NCBI RefSeq assembly: GCF_023168405.1
Contig: NZ_AP025285.1
Span: forward strand, 1,610,001-1,674,000
Direction of reading: 5' to 3'
DNA: 64,000 nucleotides
DNA from: Leptogranulimonas caecicola
GTDB taxonomy: Bacteria > Actinomycetota > Coriobacteriia > Coriobacteriales > Atopobiaceae
The translations under genes were made by a program, and so were the position numbers. Positions 42,811-51,341 of the stretch are shown piece by piece (the first letter of the stretch is position 1; every line of letters starts with the position of its first letter). Below the pieces are notes generated by a model. That model ran no database searches and was not told the origin of the DNA. It saw only the letters and a program-made list of their open reading frames with translations.

Positions 42811-43704
42811 TCACTCTCGTGGGTCAAGCACAATCAACGAGAATCGGGCTCCACACAGGTTGAGCACGCTTCCGGGCAACCAAGGCTCACAAACCTCAAC
42901 GGGCTTATCGTCTAAAAGCGCCTGGTTAACCGAGCCAAGATCGGCCACGAGCACCATTCCATCTTCCACCACTATCTGCACATGTCGGCGAGATATGGCA
43001 GCGCTTCGCAAGACCACATCGCAAGAAGAAGCTCGTCCCAGGGTGAGACCCTGAGCCGGTATAGGGATTGTCATTTCCAGACCGCGCCAATTAAGATGCA
43101 GCCCATAAGAAATCGACTCGCTTATGGCGGTAAGGTCACAAGTTTCATCTGCCTCGTCAACCTCGGCATCTTCCGGCGAAAATGGCCATTTCCCGCCATA
43201 CTCACAAGGCAGACCCACGTCATCTTCTGCCGGACCAACCCCAAAAAAAGACAAGCTCTTGACATGCGGGCTTTCAGTCCTCGGCTCCTTGCAAGCTAAA
43301 TAAGAACCATTTGGCCAACTCGACCCAGATTCCCCACATCCAGAGGGATCGCTGCAATCGTACACAGAGTCAAGCCAAGACGACATATCCTCTTCCCAAG
43401 GCGGGGAGGAAGGCGCGGGTTTCTCGGCAGCAAAAGGATCCTCGTAATGCGGCAGATCATCCAAAGGCTCGGAAGCTAAATGCCCACTGCTCTCCCGTGC
43501 ATCGAAAAATGGGTCATCCCATGAGCCCTCAGAGGCAAAAGTATCAGGCTGTGGGGGTGCAGGAGTGTCAAAGCGGTGGAAGCATCGGTAGCAGACATCC
43601 ATATCTGAAAAGAGCAGAGATCCGCAATGAGGGCAGGTTTTTGCAGAAAGGGATGTCTCTGGAGGCACAGAAGAGACAGGACTTGGCAACAGCGCGGTGC
43701 TCAT
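42811..43704 (-). CDS. Zinc-ribbon and FHA-domain protein, last gene of Tad operon
   Basis: 297 residues. N-terminal zinc ribbon (CPHCGSLLFSDMDVCYRC, 24-41), a long acidic Ser/Pro linker (about 48-200), then an FHA domain (about 215-295: LTLGRASSCDVVL, ISRRHVQI, LGSVN). FHA domains read phosphothreonine, so it may link the pilus to a Ser/Thr kinase not seen here. Its start overlaps the DUF192 gene's stop. Confidence 0.88.
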   Translation of the reverse strand: MSTALLPSPVSSVPPETSLSAKTCPHCGSLLFSDMDVCYRCFHRFDTPAPPQPDTFASEGSWDDPFFDARESSGHLASEPLDDLPHYEDPFAAEKPAPSSPPWEEDMSSWLDSVYDCSDPSGCGESGSSWPNGSYLACKEPRTESPHVKSLSFFGVGPAEDDVGLPCEYGGKWPFSPEDAEVDEADETCDLTAISESISYGLHLNWRGLEMTIPIPAQGLTLGRASSCDVVLRSAAISRRHVQIVVEDGMVLVADLGSVNQALLDDKPVEVCEPWLPGSVLNLCGARFSLIVLDPRE

Positions 43705-44177
43705 GAGGGCTCCTTTCTAGGTTGAGGAACGCTTAAAGGGACAGGAGTCTGAGGCGGCCCCGTAAGGAGAGCTGCAGTTTTGACTACCGTGCGCTGAAAG
43801 ATACCGGGAAATGCGATCACCGTCTCCTCTGCTTGAATATGGTCGCCGCTGTCGAGCCATGGCTCATCAGATCGCGCGCGTTCAAAGGTCCAGAAGGCAT
43901 TGGGGCACACCAGCAATCTTCGAGGAGGCACGCTGACTTCAGAGCGCAGTACGCGGCCGGCCTCTGAGACAAAGGCGATATCAATGGGTTCTCTGAGGCC
44001 AAAGGTGTGTACCGAGCAGCAATGTGGAAACGCCACGAGGCGTCCAGCCCATTCACGAGTGTGCCCCTTAAGGCCTTGAAGACGCTCTTCGTAGTTTTCG
44101 AGTACCACTCCGAGAAGCGTATTTCCCAGGTCATCTTTAAAGCTTGAAGAGGTGAGTTTGAAACGTCGATAACGCAT
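43701..44177 (-). CDS. DUF192 protein
   Basis: 158 residues. FPHCCSVHTFGLREPIDIAFVSEAGRVLRSEVSVPPRR... matches DUF192, a small beta-barrel of unknown function often encoded in Tad/Flp loci. ATG at 44175-44177 chosen because AAAGGAG sits 6 bases upstream; an ATG two codons earlier abuts it. The C-terminal end is proline-rich. Confidence 0.8.
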   Translation of the reverse strand: MRYRRFKLTSSSFKDDLGNTLLGVVLENYEERLQGLKGHTREWAGRLVAFPHCCSVHTFGLREPIDIAFVSEAGRVLRSEVSVPPRRLLVCPNAFWTFERARSDEPWLDSGDHIQAEETVIAFPGIFQRTVVKTAALLTGPPQTPVPLSVPQPRKEPS

Positions 44178-44270
44178 GAACATCTCCTTTAACTTATTTG
44201 ATTCACAACTGGCCTACTGGCTGCAGCGCTGCCAATAGCTCGCCTTGAAACCGCGCTTCTGCAGTGCGCT

Positions 44271-44792
44271 CTAAACGCCAAATCCCACGGTTCCTGCATC
44301 CACCACAGCAATGCAGCGATGCTCCAGAGCCCAAGGGGCCACAAAAGAGGAACCCGCTATCGAGAATGCGCTGGGAATGGGACGGTAGCTCAGCGTGCAT
44401 ACAAACTTGATGCGCCCTGGAGCCAGCGAAGCTATTAAGCCAGATTGCGTCCAATCGATGGGTTCCGCACTCACTTGAACCTCTACTTGAGGAAGATCCA
44501 GCGCGTGCTCAATGGCTTCTTTGATTTGCCCCGTCGCTGAGGCTGCATCTTGTTCTCCTGTAGGAGCGCTGCCATAGGCAAGCGCCATGTCAAGTGCAAT
44601 CCGGTCAAAAGCTGCACAGGCATAAAGGAAAAAGCCTAGGTTAATGACGATAAGAGCCACCACAAGCACTACGGGTATCACCACTGCGAGCTCGACCGCT
44701 GCCTGCCCCAAATCTTCTCGTAAAAGGTGCCCAACCTCCCGCACCCATAATCTCTTTACTTGTAGCCAGAGGCCTCTCTTCTCCCTCCTCAT
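44271..44792 (-). CDS. TadE/TadF-like pseudopilin
   Basis: 173 residues. GQAAVELAVVIPVVLVVALIVINLGFFLY (about 29-57) is the TadE-type hydrophobic segment, with the Glu that pseudopilins carry. The rest is extracytoplasmic. Its ATG overlaps the stop of the TadG-like gene (ATGA). Confidence 0.85.
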   Translation of the reverse strand: MRREKRGLWLQVKRLWVREVGHLLREDLGQAAVELAVVIPVVLVVALIVINLGFFLYACAAFDRIALDMALAYGSAPTGEQDAASATGQIKEAIEHALDLPQVEVQVSAEPIDWTQSGLIASLAPGRIKFVCTLSYRPIPSAFSIAGSSFVAPWALEHRCIAVVDAGTVGFGV

Positions 44793-46822
44793 GAGCTGCT
44801 CAAAAGCTCGCCCAGCCGCACCTTGATAGGTATTGAGAGAGGCAGTCCCGGAATCTCAAGTGTTCCCAAAGTGATCTCTTGCTCCCCTATCCAATCTTGG
44901 GCTATGTGGCCAAAAGCTCGTATAAGATCGGCAGCAGAACCTTCTGCAGGCAATTGCTGGAGCACTGAACGCACCCTCGCCCCATCTCCAGATCCGTCTT
45001 TGTCAAATACGTCCTGAGTAGCGCACAGCACCGGTTTTCTTAGGCGTAAATCTGCAGGTTCAAAGCCTAGGGTCGCCACCATCTCAGACATCTTGGACTT
45101 GAGCCAGCTGGCAGCCCCACCAGCGCCCACCGCATCTAACCCATCAAATAGTTTGTTGGCCGTATCGCCTACCGTTCCATAGGCATCCCCGTAGCCGCAA
45201 AGCAACTCACCCCAGAGTGAGGTAACTCCTTGAATCACTCCCGCCACTCCTCCTTCCTCGCCTTGCGTAAGGCTGTCGAAAAAGCGGGAGAGCACGTTGT
45301 TTTGGGCCGTTTGAGGGTCGGGCGCTAAAGTGGCGCCCGCTATGGCACATCCAGCCGGAAGCTCCCCTTCACCTGCAAAACCGCTGGTAAGTCCCACAGG
45401 AATTTGTGTGCTTCCAGAAATAGCAACTCCCACACAACCCCAGGCTCCAGGAGGACATAGCTTTGGGCGAGGCACCGCCAACTGTTGAAGCACCTGCTCA
45501 TAGAGACTGCTCTGAGATTGAGCCAGCTCTTTGAGCTCTCCCTGGCTTTGTTGGTAGCGCTTATCGGCCTCTTCAAAGTCTTTGGAAGCTTCGACAATTG
45601 TGCGCCAGTAATGCTCGAAGCCATTGGAGATGTTGGTGGACGCAGAGGCGGTGCGTCCCAAGGCTTGCGGGCCCATGTTGCAAACGGGACAGCTAATGCA
45701 TGTGCCACTATCTACCTCGGATACTGCTGCCAAAGATTGGGCGTTGCCCTGCGCCTTAGGGCAAGAAGTATAGCCGTGGATGTAGCGACTAGAGCCTTCT
45801 TGTGTGACAGGCCAGCGCACCTGGGTGTAAAGCGAGGTTTGTTGCATGCTTGCTCTGTCATGAGGCAGCTCAGGCAAGTCGATGGTCTTGGTGCCATCCG
45901 GATGCTCTTGATAGGTTCCCTGAGCTGTGGCCTGAGCGGCATATTCAAAAAATGCAAACCGACATGCAGAGTTTACCTGCTCCTCTACAGAGGATGAGGC
46001 AGGAGATTCCTGTGCCAGACGTGCCCGATAGTAAGCTCGAGCTCGGTCAAGCGCCACTCCAAAGTTCCACCCATCGGGATGTGCGAAGTGCGGGTTTTCA
46101 TCGACAGACAAGGAGGCCAATGCATCGGCTCGAGAGTAGAGACAAGAAGGATCATCTAGGCAATCAGCGTGCCAGCCACGCTCAAGAGCCGTATCTCGCG
46201 CCTGCTTGTCTTGAGCGGCCTTATTGGATAACTCGGCAGCTTGAGCTACCTGGTCGGCCAGATCATCGGCATCCACATCTTCTGCCAAATCATAGGAAGA
46301 ACCAGATTCCTGCGGGTACGCAAGAGCTGTCCCTCGGTAGGCGATGCGACCCCTATAGGCATCTGCGGTAGCCCAGGCATTGGTGGCAATCAGGGCTGGA
46401 AGGGTACGCTCTAAAGATTGAAGACCGTGAGCTGCGCTTGCAGCAAACTGCCCTCTGCTCTCAAACATTGAGCGACCTCTTTCCACCAGAGAAAGGCCTG
46501 CGTTACCCATTCCTGGCACCAGCGCAGTAATGAGACCCGCTCCGCACACCAGCGTGGCGCAGAGCCCCAAAGACAGCACACAGGCATCGCTCACCTGAGC
46601 TACCACAGAGAATGCCCCCACCGCCCGAGTCCCCGAGAGAGCGCACGCATCGGCAACCACTTGCACATCGCCTGAGCGTGCCGCCACCCATTGCACCTGC
46701 GCCACCGCAAACACTAGGCAGAGACTCACCAGAAGCGCCAAAGCCACCGCTACCGAAGTAAAGCCGCCCTCATCATCAATAAAGGTGGCGATACCCCAGC
46801 GGATCTCAGGAGTCCATGACAT
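44789..46822 (-). CDS. TadG-like large Tad pilus protein
   Basis: 677 residues from the ATG at 46820-46822. One N-terminal helix (GGFTSVAVALALLVSLCLVFAVAQV) follows a short cytoplasmic start; the large remainder is extracytoplasmic with at least ten Cys (e.g. CISCPVCNMG, CPPGAWGC), suggesting disulfides. Tad loci commonly end with such a protein. The start is uncertain: an ATG at 46940-46942 with GGAAGG upstream is in frame and would overlap the preceding gene by 29 bases. Confidence 0.8.
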   Translation of the reverse strand: MSWTPEIRWGIATFIDDEGGFTSVAVALALLVSLCLVFAVAQVQWVAARSGDVQVVADACALSGTRAVGAFSVVAQVSDACVLSLGLCATLVCGAGLITALVPGMGNAGLSLVERGRSMFESRGQFAASAAHGLQSLERTLPALIATNAWATADAYRGRIAYRGTALAYPQESGSSYDLAEDVDADDLADQVAQAAELSNKAAQDKQARDTALERGWHADCLDDPSCLYSRADALASLSVDENPHFAHPDGWNFGVALDRARAYYRARLAQESPASSSVEEQVNSACRFAFFEYAAQATAQGTYQEHPDGTKTIDLPELPHDRASMQQTSLYTQVRWPVTQEGSSRYIHGYTSCPKAQGNAQSLAAVSEVDSGTCISCPVCNMGPQALGRTASASTNISNGFEHYWRTIVEASKDFEEADKRYQQSQGELKELAQSQSSLYEQVLQQLAVPRPKLCPPGAWGCVGVAISGSTQIPVGLTSGFAGEGELPAGCAIAGATLAPDPQTAQNNVLSRFFDSLTQGEEGGVAGVIQGVTSLWGELLCGYGDAYGTVGDTANKLFDGLDAVGAGGAASWLKSKMSEMVATLGFEPADLRLRKPVLCATQDVFDKDGSGDGARVRSVLQQLPAEGSAADLIRAFGHIAQDWIGEQEITLGTLEIPGLPLSIPIKVRLGELLSSS

Positions 46823-46913
46823 CGGTCTTTCTGACACACGGGCATCATTGTCAGGACAAGAGCAAAGATTTTCGTTGGGTTTTCCTTGGCATATATACCG
46901 TTCATCCTGATTC

Positions 46914-47393
46914 TTAGGACCATATGGATACCCAGGAGTCATAGGAACCTTCCAACCACGTAGGACGCAGGGTTTCCTGGGCCTGCACTTGAAGGTCGAT
47001 GCTCTGGCCATCAGAAGCCAAAAGAGCGCTTACAAGTCCCAGCAAGGGCAGCGGCCGAGCAAAGCCCTTTACTGTGACACAGACCCGATGATCTGCCTCG
47101 CTTCCTTCGAAGAAAACCTCCCAGCCGCCCTCTCCTCCCTCATGAAATATTTCGAGGTTTGGAATTGCACGGAGGCGTCTTAGGCAATAGGCGCGCAGAG
47201 CATCATTCGAGGTAGATGATTTTCTCGTTGCCAGCACGCGGGCAGCCTGCGAAGCCGTATGAGCCATTACCATGCGCGTGTAAAACAGGCAGAGCGGCTG
47301 GAGCAACAAAGCAATGACCAGCAGTGCGCAGGGAAGCACCAGAGCAAGCTCTACGGTGGCTTGACCGGACTCTTCAAAAAAGAAGGATGTCTT
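46914..47393 (-). CDS. TadE-like pseudopilin without a standard start codon
   Basis: About 155 residues. FFFEESGQATVELALVLPCALLVIALLLQPLCLFYTR is a classic TadE N-terminus, but no ATG, GTG or TTG precedes it in frame within the space left by the upstream gene. Its frame is +1 to the 88-residue pilin whose TGA stop lies in CTTTTTTGAAGAG at 47374. A +1 slip there, or one T fewer, would join the two. Alternatives are a rare start codon or a sequencing error in the T run. The end coordinate given is only the limit of family-like sequence. Confidence 0.65.
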   Translation of the reverse strand, partial: KTSFFFEESGQATVELALVLPCALLVIALLLQPLCLFYTRMVMAHTASQAARVLATRKSSTSNDALRAYCLRRLRAIPNLEIFHEGGEGGWEVFFEGSEADHRVCVTVKGFARPLPLLGLVSALLASDGQSIDLQVQAQETLRPTWLEGSYDSWVSIWS

Positions 47394-47640
47394 GGGCTGC
47401 CGCCAACACCGAGATTGCCGCTGTCCCAGGCGCCGCCAAGGCGGCCCCTTGCACAGCCGTTCCTGCCATAAGCGCTTTTGCCAGGACACCCAAGCCCGTA
47501 AGCAAGGCCAAAAAGGCCGCCAGCGCCACGGCGTATTCCACTGTGGCTTGGCCGCTTTGCTCAGAAACAAGAATCCGTGCCCAACCCCTCTCTTTAGATC
47601 GCAGTGATTTCCTTTGGGTATCAACTGGGATTTTGTACAT
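47374..47640 (-). CDS. TadE/Flp-like small pilin protein
   Basis: 88 residues. SEQSGQATVEYAVALAAFLALLTGLGVLAKALM carries the hydrophobic segment with Glu-Tyr after GQATV typical of Flp/TadE subunits. The tail ends DILLF at a TGA within a run of six T. It is followed, in the +1 frame, by the TadE-like gene. Confidence 0.8.
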   Translation of the reverse strand: MYKIPVDTQRKSLRSKERGWARILVSEQSGQATVEYAVALAAFLALLTGLGVLAKALMAGTAVQGAALAAPGTAAISVLAAAQDILLF

Positions 47641-47658
47641 AACTCTCCCACTCCTTCA

Positions 47659-48201
47659 CTAGGAATCACAAAGCTTCTCCCATCTCTCTCGCTCAAATTG
47701 CACATGGGTCACCCGGCAGCGCACCTCATCGCCCACCGAGACATCTTTGATGAACGTGAGCGTCACCTCATCGGCCGTCCAGGTGATGCACGACCACAGG
47801 TTTCCTAAAAGATCCAGGTAGCCCCCGCGCATCAACGCCGCGCCCTGGGCTTGCCGCGCTTCCACCACCTGCCGCGCCGCCTCATTCAGCGGCTCAGCCA
47901 CCTCATAGCAATCAGTACACGCTGCATTGGCAGTCAGGCTGGCCAGCTGGGATACCCGCTCGTCTACCCCCGGCGTCCCCTGTGCCACATCCTGCGCATC
48001 TGCCACAGCCTCCGTATCATCTGCCCCTGCCGAGAAGCCCTCACCCTCAGCAGTTGCGACTTTCTGGTCGCCTGCAGGCGCCTTTTCGGCTGTGACACCT
48101 CCCCCTACAATCATCAGCGCCACGATGCCCAAGGTTACAAGCGATCCCAAGATGCCGAGAAACCCGCGCATCCGCGCTGTGGTTCGCGCGGTGGTCCCCA
48201 T
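47659..48201 (-). CDS. Tad-locus single-pass secreted protein, unknown
   Basis: 180 residues: basic N-terminus, one helix (about 13-36, GFLGILGSLVTLGIVALMIVGGG), then an Ala/Asp-rich linker and an extracytoplasmic part with three Cys (CTDCYE, SCITW). Not a named family; pseudopilin-like topology suggests an accessory pilus subunit. ATG 48199-48201 has only AAGAAG upstream; a GTG at 48237 just after the Flp stop is an alternative. Confidence 0.6.
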   Translation of the reverse strand: MGTTARTTARMRGFLGILGSLVTLGIVALMIVGGGVTAEKAPAGDQKVATAEGEGFSAGADDTEAVADAQDVAQGTPGVDERVSQLASLTANAACTDCYEVAEPLNEAARQVVEARQAQGAALMRGGYLDLLGNLWSCITWTADEVTLTFIKDVSVGDEVRCRVTHVQFERERWEKLCDS

Positions 48202-48239
48202 AGGCTTCTTGGCCGAGAAGTCCTGTGGCGCGCACACTC

Positions 48240-48443
48240 TCACAGCTGATTGATGCCGTCTGCGATGGAGTTCCACAGCTCTTCGATTCTTCCTCGAAAC
48301 GCCAGGATGGCCGCGATGGCAATAAGCACCAGCACGCCCACCAAGATGGCGTATTCGGTGGTTCCTTGGCCCGAATCCTCCTGGGCCATGTGTGCCCACC
48401 ACCCACAAATCCGCCTCTCTAGCTTGGCTAACATCGCTTTCAT
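48240..48443 (-). CDS. Flp-type prepilin, major Tad pilus subunit
   Basis: 67 residues. EDSGQGTTEYAILVGVLVLIAIAAILAF is the Flp prepilin signature: Gly cleavage site, Glu5-Tyr6, then one hydrophobic helix. The ATG at 48441-48443 follows AGGTGG. The prepilin peptidase needed to process it is not in the window. Confidence 0.92.
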   Translation of the reverse strand: MKAMLAKLERRICGWWAHMAQEDSGQGTTEYAILVGVLVLIAIAAILAFRGRIEELWNSIADGINQL

Positions 48444-48493
48444 AACCCACCTTTCCTTTCCACGGATCACTCCCGCTGCGTCCCAGACCGCCG

Positions 48494-49129
48494 CTAGCCC
48501 ATCGTCAAAAAGGCCGCGGCCAGAAGCGGCCCCAAAATGGCCAGCAGCAGCGCCGGTACCACCAACGCCCCCATGGGCAGCAACAGCTTTACTGGAACAC
48601 GCTCGATCTCCTCTTCTACCTGCAGCCGCTGATCCCTCCTCATGGCCGCCGACTGCCGCTCCAACGTGGCCGCCAAAGGCACGCCAAACTCCAAAGACTC
48701 AGAGACCGCATCCGCAAAACGGCGCAGAGCCGCCAAATCCAGGTTTTCTACCAGAGCTTCCAACGCCTCGGCCCTCGAGCAGATTCCCAGCGACCACGCC
48801 AGCCTTGCTTGATCTAAGCGCTTGGCCAAAAGCGTATGGCTGCGACTCACGTAGAGGTCCAGCGAGGCATCAAAGGGAAGGCCTGCCCATAGGCCCAGGC
48901 TCACAATGTCCAAGAACTCAGGCATGGCTTCCAAACAAATCTGGGCGTCTTGGCGACGTGCCCGCTCGGCTTCCCAGGCGGCCAAAGGCCCCCAGCGCTT
49001 GAGCTTTTCCACAAGCTCCGTGCCAGGAAGTCGGTTTTTCTCGGCAAGGATCGTGCCTGCAGGCCGTCTACTCACTGCCCAGCCAGCCATCGCCGCAGCC
49101 ACCGCAGCCAGGAAGAGCCATACGCTCAT
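48494..49129 (-). CDS. tadC: Tad pilus inner-membrane platform protein TadC
   Basis: 211 residues of type II secretion F-domain type (MPEFLDIVSLGLWAGLPFDASLDLYV...FADAVSESLEFGVPLAATLERQS), with C-terminal helices. ATG overlaps the tadB stop (ATGA). With TadB it forms the assembly platform. Confidence 0.88.
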   Translation of the reverse strand: MSVWLFLAAVAAAMAGWAVSRRPAGTILAEKNRLPGTELVEKLKRWGPLAAWEAERARRQDAQICLEAMPEFLDIVSLGLWAGLPFDASLDLYVSRSHTLLAKRLDQARLAWSLGICSRAEALEALVENLDLAALRRFADAVSESLEFGVPLAATLERQSAAMRRDQRLQVEEEIERVPVKLLLPMGALVVPALLLAILGPLLAAAFLTMG

Positions 49130-50046
49130 GAGAGCACGCCTTTGAGCAGCGAGCGCATGATAGCTATGGCGCCCAGGTCTAAAAGAGCCGCCACAAAAAG
49201 GCTGCCAAGGCCTATGGGAGAGGCCACTCCAGCGCGAAAATCCGGCGAGATAAGCAGGAGAAGCCCCACCAAAAGCAAGGGAAGCACCATCACCACTGCG
49301 GCAGAGAACCGCACTTGGGCCGTTTTGGTGCGAAGCAACGTCTCCAGTCCCTCTTTGTCCTCCACCAGCTCGGCTGAGCGTTCCAGCAGCGGGGCCAAGG
49401 GCGCCCCTGTGCGCTGCGACACCAGCAGCGCACAGGAAAGCAAACCTACCGAGGGATCGTCGATGGAGCCGCACACCACATCCAGCGCCTCTTCAACCGA
49501 AGCCCCACAGGCAAGCTCGAAGCTCCCCTGCTTGAAGGCCTCTCCCACTTTGCCGCGGCTGTGACGTCCCACATAGCCAATGGCCTGACTCAACGTTTGC
49601 CCGGCCCCAAGGCTTCCCGCAAGAGACCTGTAGGCATCGGGGATGGCTTTGGCCATTTGCCGTGCCTGCTGACGCCGGAGCGAAGAGGCCGCCAGAAGCA
49701 CGCCTCCATACCCCCCTAAGAGCCCCACCACAAACAGCGACGCCGAGCTGCCGAGAAACGCCACCGCCATCCCTGCCATGGGGCCGGTGAGCACCAATGC
49801 GCCCCGCGACCGGAGCGGCCCTAGCGTATCCCCGTGATTCCAGGCAAGCTGAGAGAGCCAGTCCGCCGCAGGGGCCACTGCCTCCCATGAACAAAGTTCT
49901 TGTGCAAATGGCTGGGCCCCAACGAGCTCCAGCGCGCTTCCTAGGGGGCTTTGACCCACTCTGGCACGGACCTTGCTATGACTCGCCCACGCAAGCTGAC
50001 ATGCGCTGCCTGCCGCAAGGGCTACGCCCCAAAGCCAGAGCGCCAT
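49126..50046 (-). CDS. tadB: Tad pilus inner-membrane platform protein TadB
   Basis: 306 residues, type II secretion F-domain (IPDAYRSLAGSLGAGQTLSQAIGYV...LSCALLVSQRTGAPLAPLLERSA) with helices at about 90-120 and 250-300. Its start lies 25 bases inside the tadA 3' end. Confidence 0.88.
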   Translation of the reverse strand: MALWLWGVALAAGSACQLAWASHSKVRARVGQSPLGSALELVGAQPFAQELCSWEAVAPAADWLSQLAWNHGDTLGPLRSRGALVLTGPMAGMAVAFLGSSASLFVVGLLGGYGGVLLAASSLRRQQARQMAKAIPDAYRSLAGSLGAGQTLSQAIGYVGRHSRGKVGEAFKQGSFELACGASVEEALDVVCGSIDDPSVGLLSCALLVSQRTGAPLAPLLERSAELVEDKEGLETLLRTKTAQVRFSAAVVMVLPLLLVGLLLLISPDFRAGVASPIGLGSLFVAALLDLGAIAIMRSLLKGVLS

Positions 50047-51341
50047 CGTGCCACCTCCTCGTCACCCAGCTGTCCTGTTGCCAACGCTTGGCCGATAAAG
50101 GGAGGCTCTTGCACCAGCTGCCAGCGATTATTCGCCTCATCAAAGCTCACTATCTCTGTCAGGCGAACCCCGCCGCCTTCGCTTCGCTCCACCAGGCTGG
50201 TAGAAGTCACTCGCCGCTGCCCCTTGGCCAGCCGCTTGCTCATCACGATGAGGTCTACGGCAGTAGCCACCTGCTCCTCGATAAGATCGGCCGGCAAGTC
50301 CATGCCAAAGCGCGACATCAATACCAAACGTGAAACTGCTTCTTGGGCACTCCCTGCATGGAGGGTAGTAAGCGACCCATCATGGCCCGTATTCATGGCC
50401 TGCAACATGTCGATGGCCTCCTCGCCGCGCACCTCGCCCACCACAATGCGATCGGGGCGCATACGCAAGGCGTTGGTCACCAAATCGCGAATGGTGATGG
50501 CGCCTCGGCCTTCGATGGAAGCGCTTCGGGCTTCCAACCTCACCACATGAAGGGCCGCATCGAAGGACAGCTCGGCAGAGTCTTCGATGGTCACAATGCG
50601 CTCGCCGGCAGGAATTGCCAGCGATAGCGCGTTGAGCAGCGTGGTTTTGCCAGACCCGGTGCCTCCCGCTACCGCCACGTCTTGCCTAAGACGCACCGCC
50701 CAACTCAAGAGCCGTGCGTACCAAGCTGGCAAAGACCCCAGCTCCACAAGCTTTTGCAGCGAGGCGATCCGACCGCTAAAGCGCCTGATAGTCATCACCG
50801 GCCCATCAATGGCAATGGGCGCCATCACGGCGTTTACGCGGTCCCCGTTGGGAAGGCGGGCATTTACGATAGGCGAGGACTCGTCCAGCCTGCGCCCTAA
50901 AGGGGCCAAGATCCTATCGATCACCAGCATGATCTGATCTGCCGTCTCGAAGACCCGGCGCGCCCCGTGGATCTGCCCGTCGCGCTCAAAATAGAGCGAG
51001 CGCGTGCCATTGACCATGATCTCCGTGATGGAGGGGTCGTCCATCAAAGGTTGCAACACTCCCAGACCCAAGATGTCATCGAGCACCTCTTGGACCAGGC
51101 CTTCTCGCTCCTCTCCCTCAGTAATCCCAAAGTCCTGGCCGTTGAGCACCGCTTCGCAGGCCACCTTAAGCTCTTCTCGGGCGCGTTCTGGCCGCTCTTC
51201 GGTTACCAACCTTGCTACTGCTGACAAACCCAACCTGTCTACCAGGGCTTTTCTAAGCTGTTCTCTACGCTTTCTATCCTGTCCACCCAACGGCTGCTCT
51301 TCGAGGACTCCCGCGGCCTGGACGCGCTCCAGCAGGCTCAT
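50022..51341 (-). CDS. tadA: Tad pilus assembly ATPase TadA/CpaF
   Basis: 439 residues. Walker A GGTGSGKTT, Asp box, VVGEVRGEEAIDMLQAMNTGHDGSLTTLHAGS (Walker B and His box) and an N-terminal domain (RLVTEERPE..., LGPL-like GLGVLQPLMDDPSITEIMVNG) make it a CpaF-type secretion ATPase powering Flp pilus assembly and retraction. ATG overlaps the tadZ stop. Confidence 0.95.
   Translation of the reverse strand: MSLLERVQAAGVLEEQPLGGQDRKRREQLRKALVDRLGLSAVARLVTEERPERAREELKVACEAVLNGQDFGITEGEEREGLVQEVLDDILGLGVLQPLMDDPSITEIMVNGTRSLYFERDGQIHGARRVFETADQIMLVIDRILAPLGRRLDESSPIVNARLPNGDRVNAVMAPIAIDGPVMTIRRFSGRIASLQKLVELGSLPAWYARLLSWAVRLRQDVAVAGGTGSGKTTLLNALSLAIPAGERIVTIEDSAELSFDAALHVVRLEARSASIEGRGAITIRDLVTNALRMRPDRIVVGEVRGEEAIDMLQAMNTGHDGSLTTLHAGSAQEAVSRLVLMSRFGMDLPADLIEEQVATAVDLIVMSKRLAKGQRRVTSTSLVERSEGGGVRLTEIVSFDEANNRWQLVQEPPFIGQALATGQLGDEEVARWRSGFGA

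Noticed and set aside
44203-44454. 83-codon minus-strand frame after the TadF-like gene
   Set aside because: Lies mostly within the TadF-like gene in another frame; I considered a frameshifted tail of that protein but could not support it.
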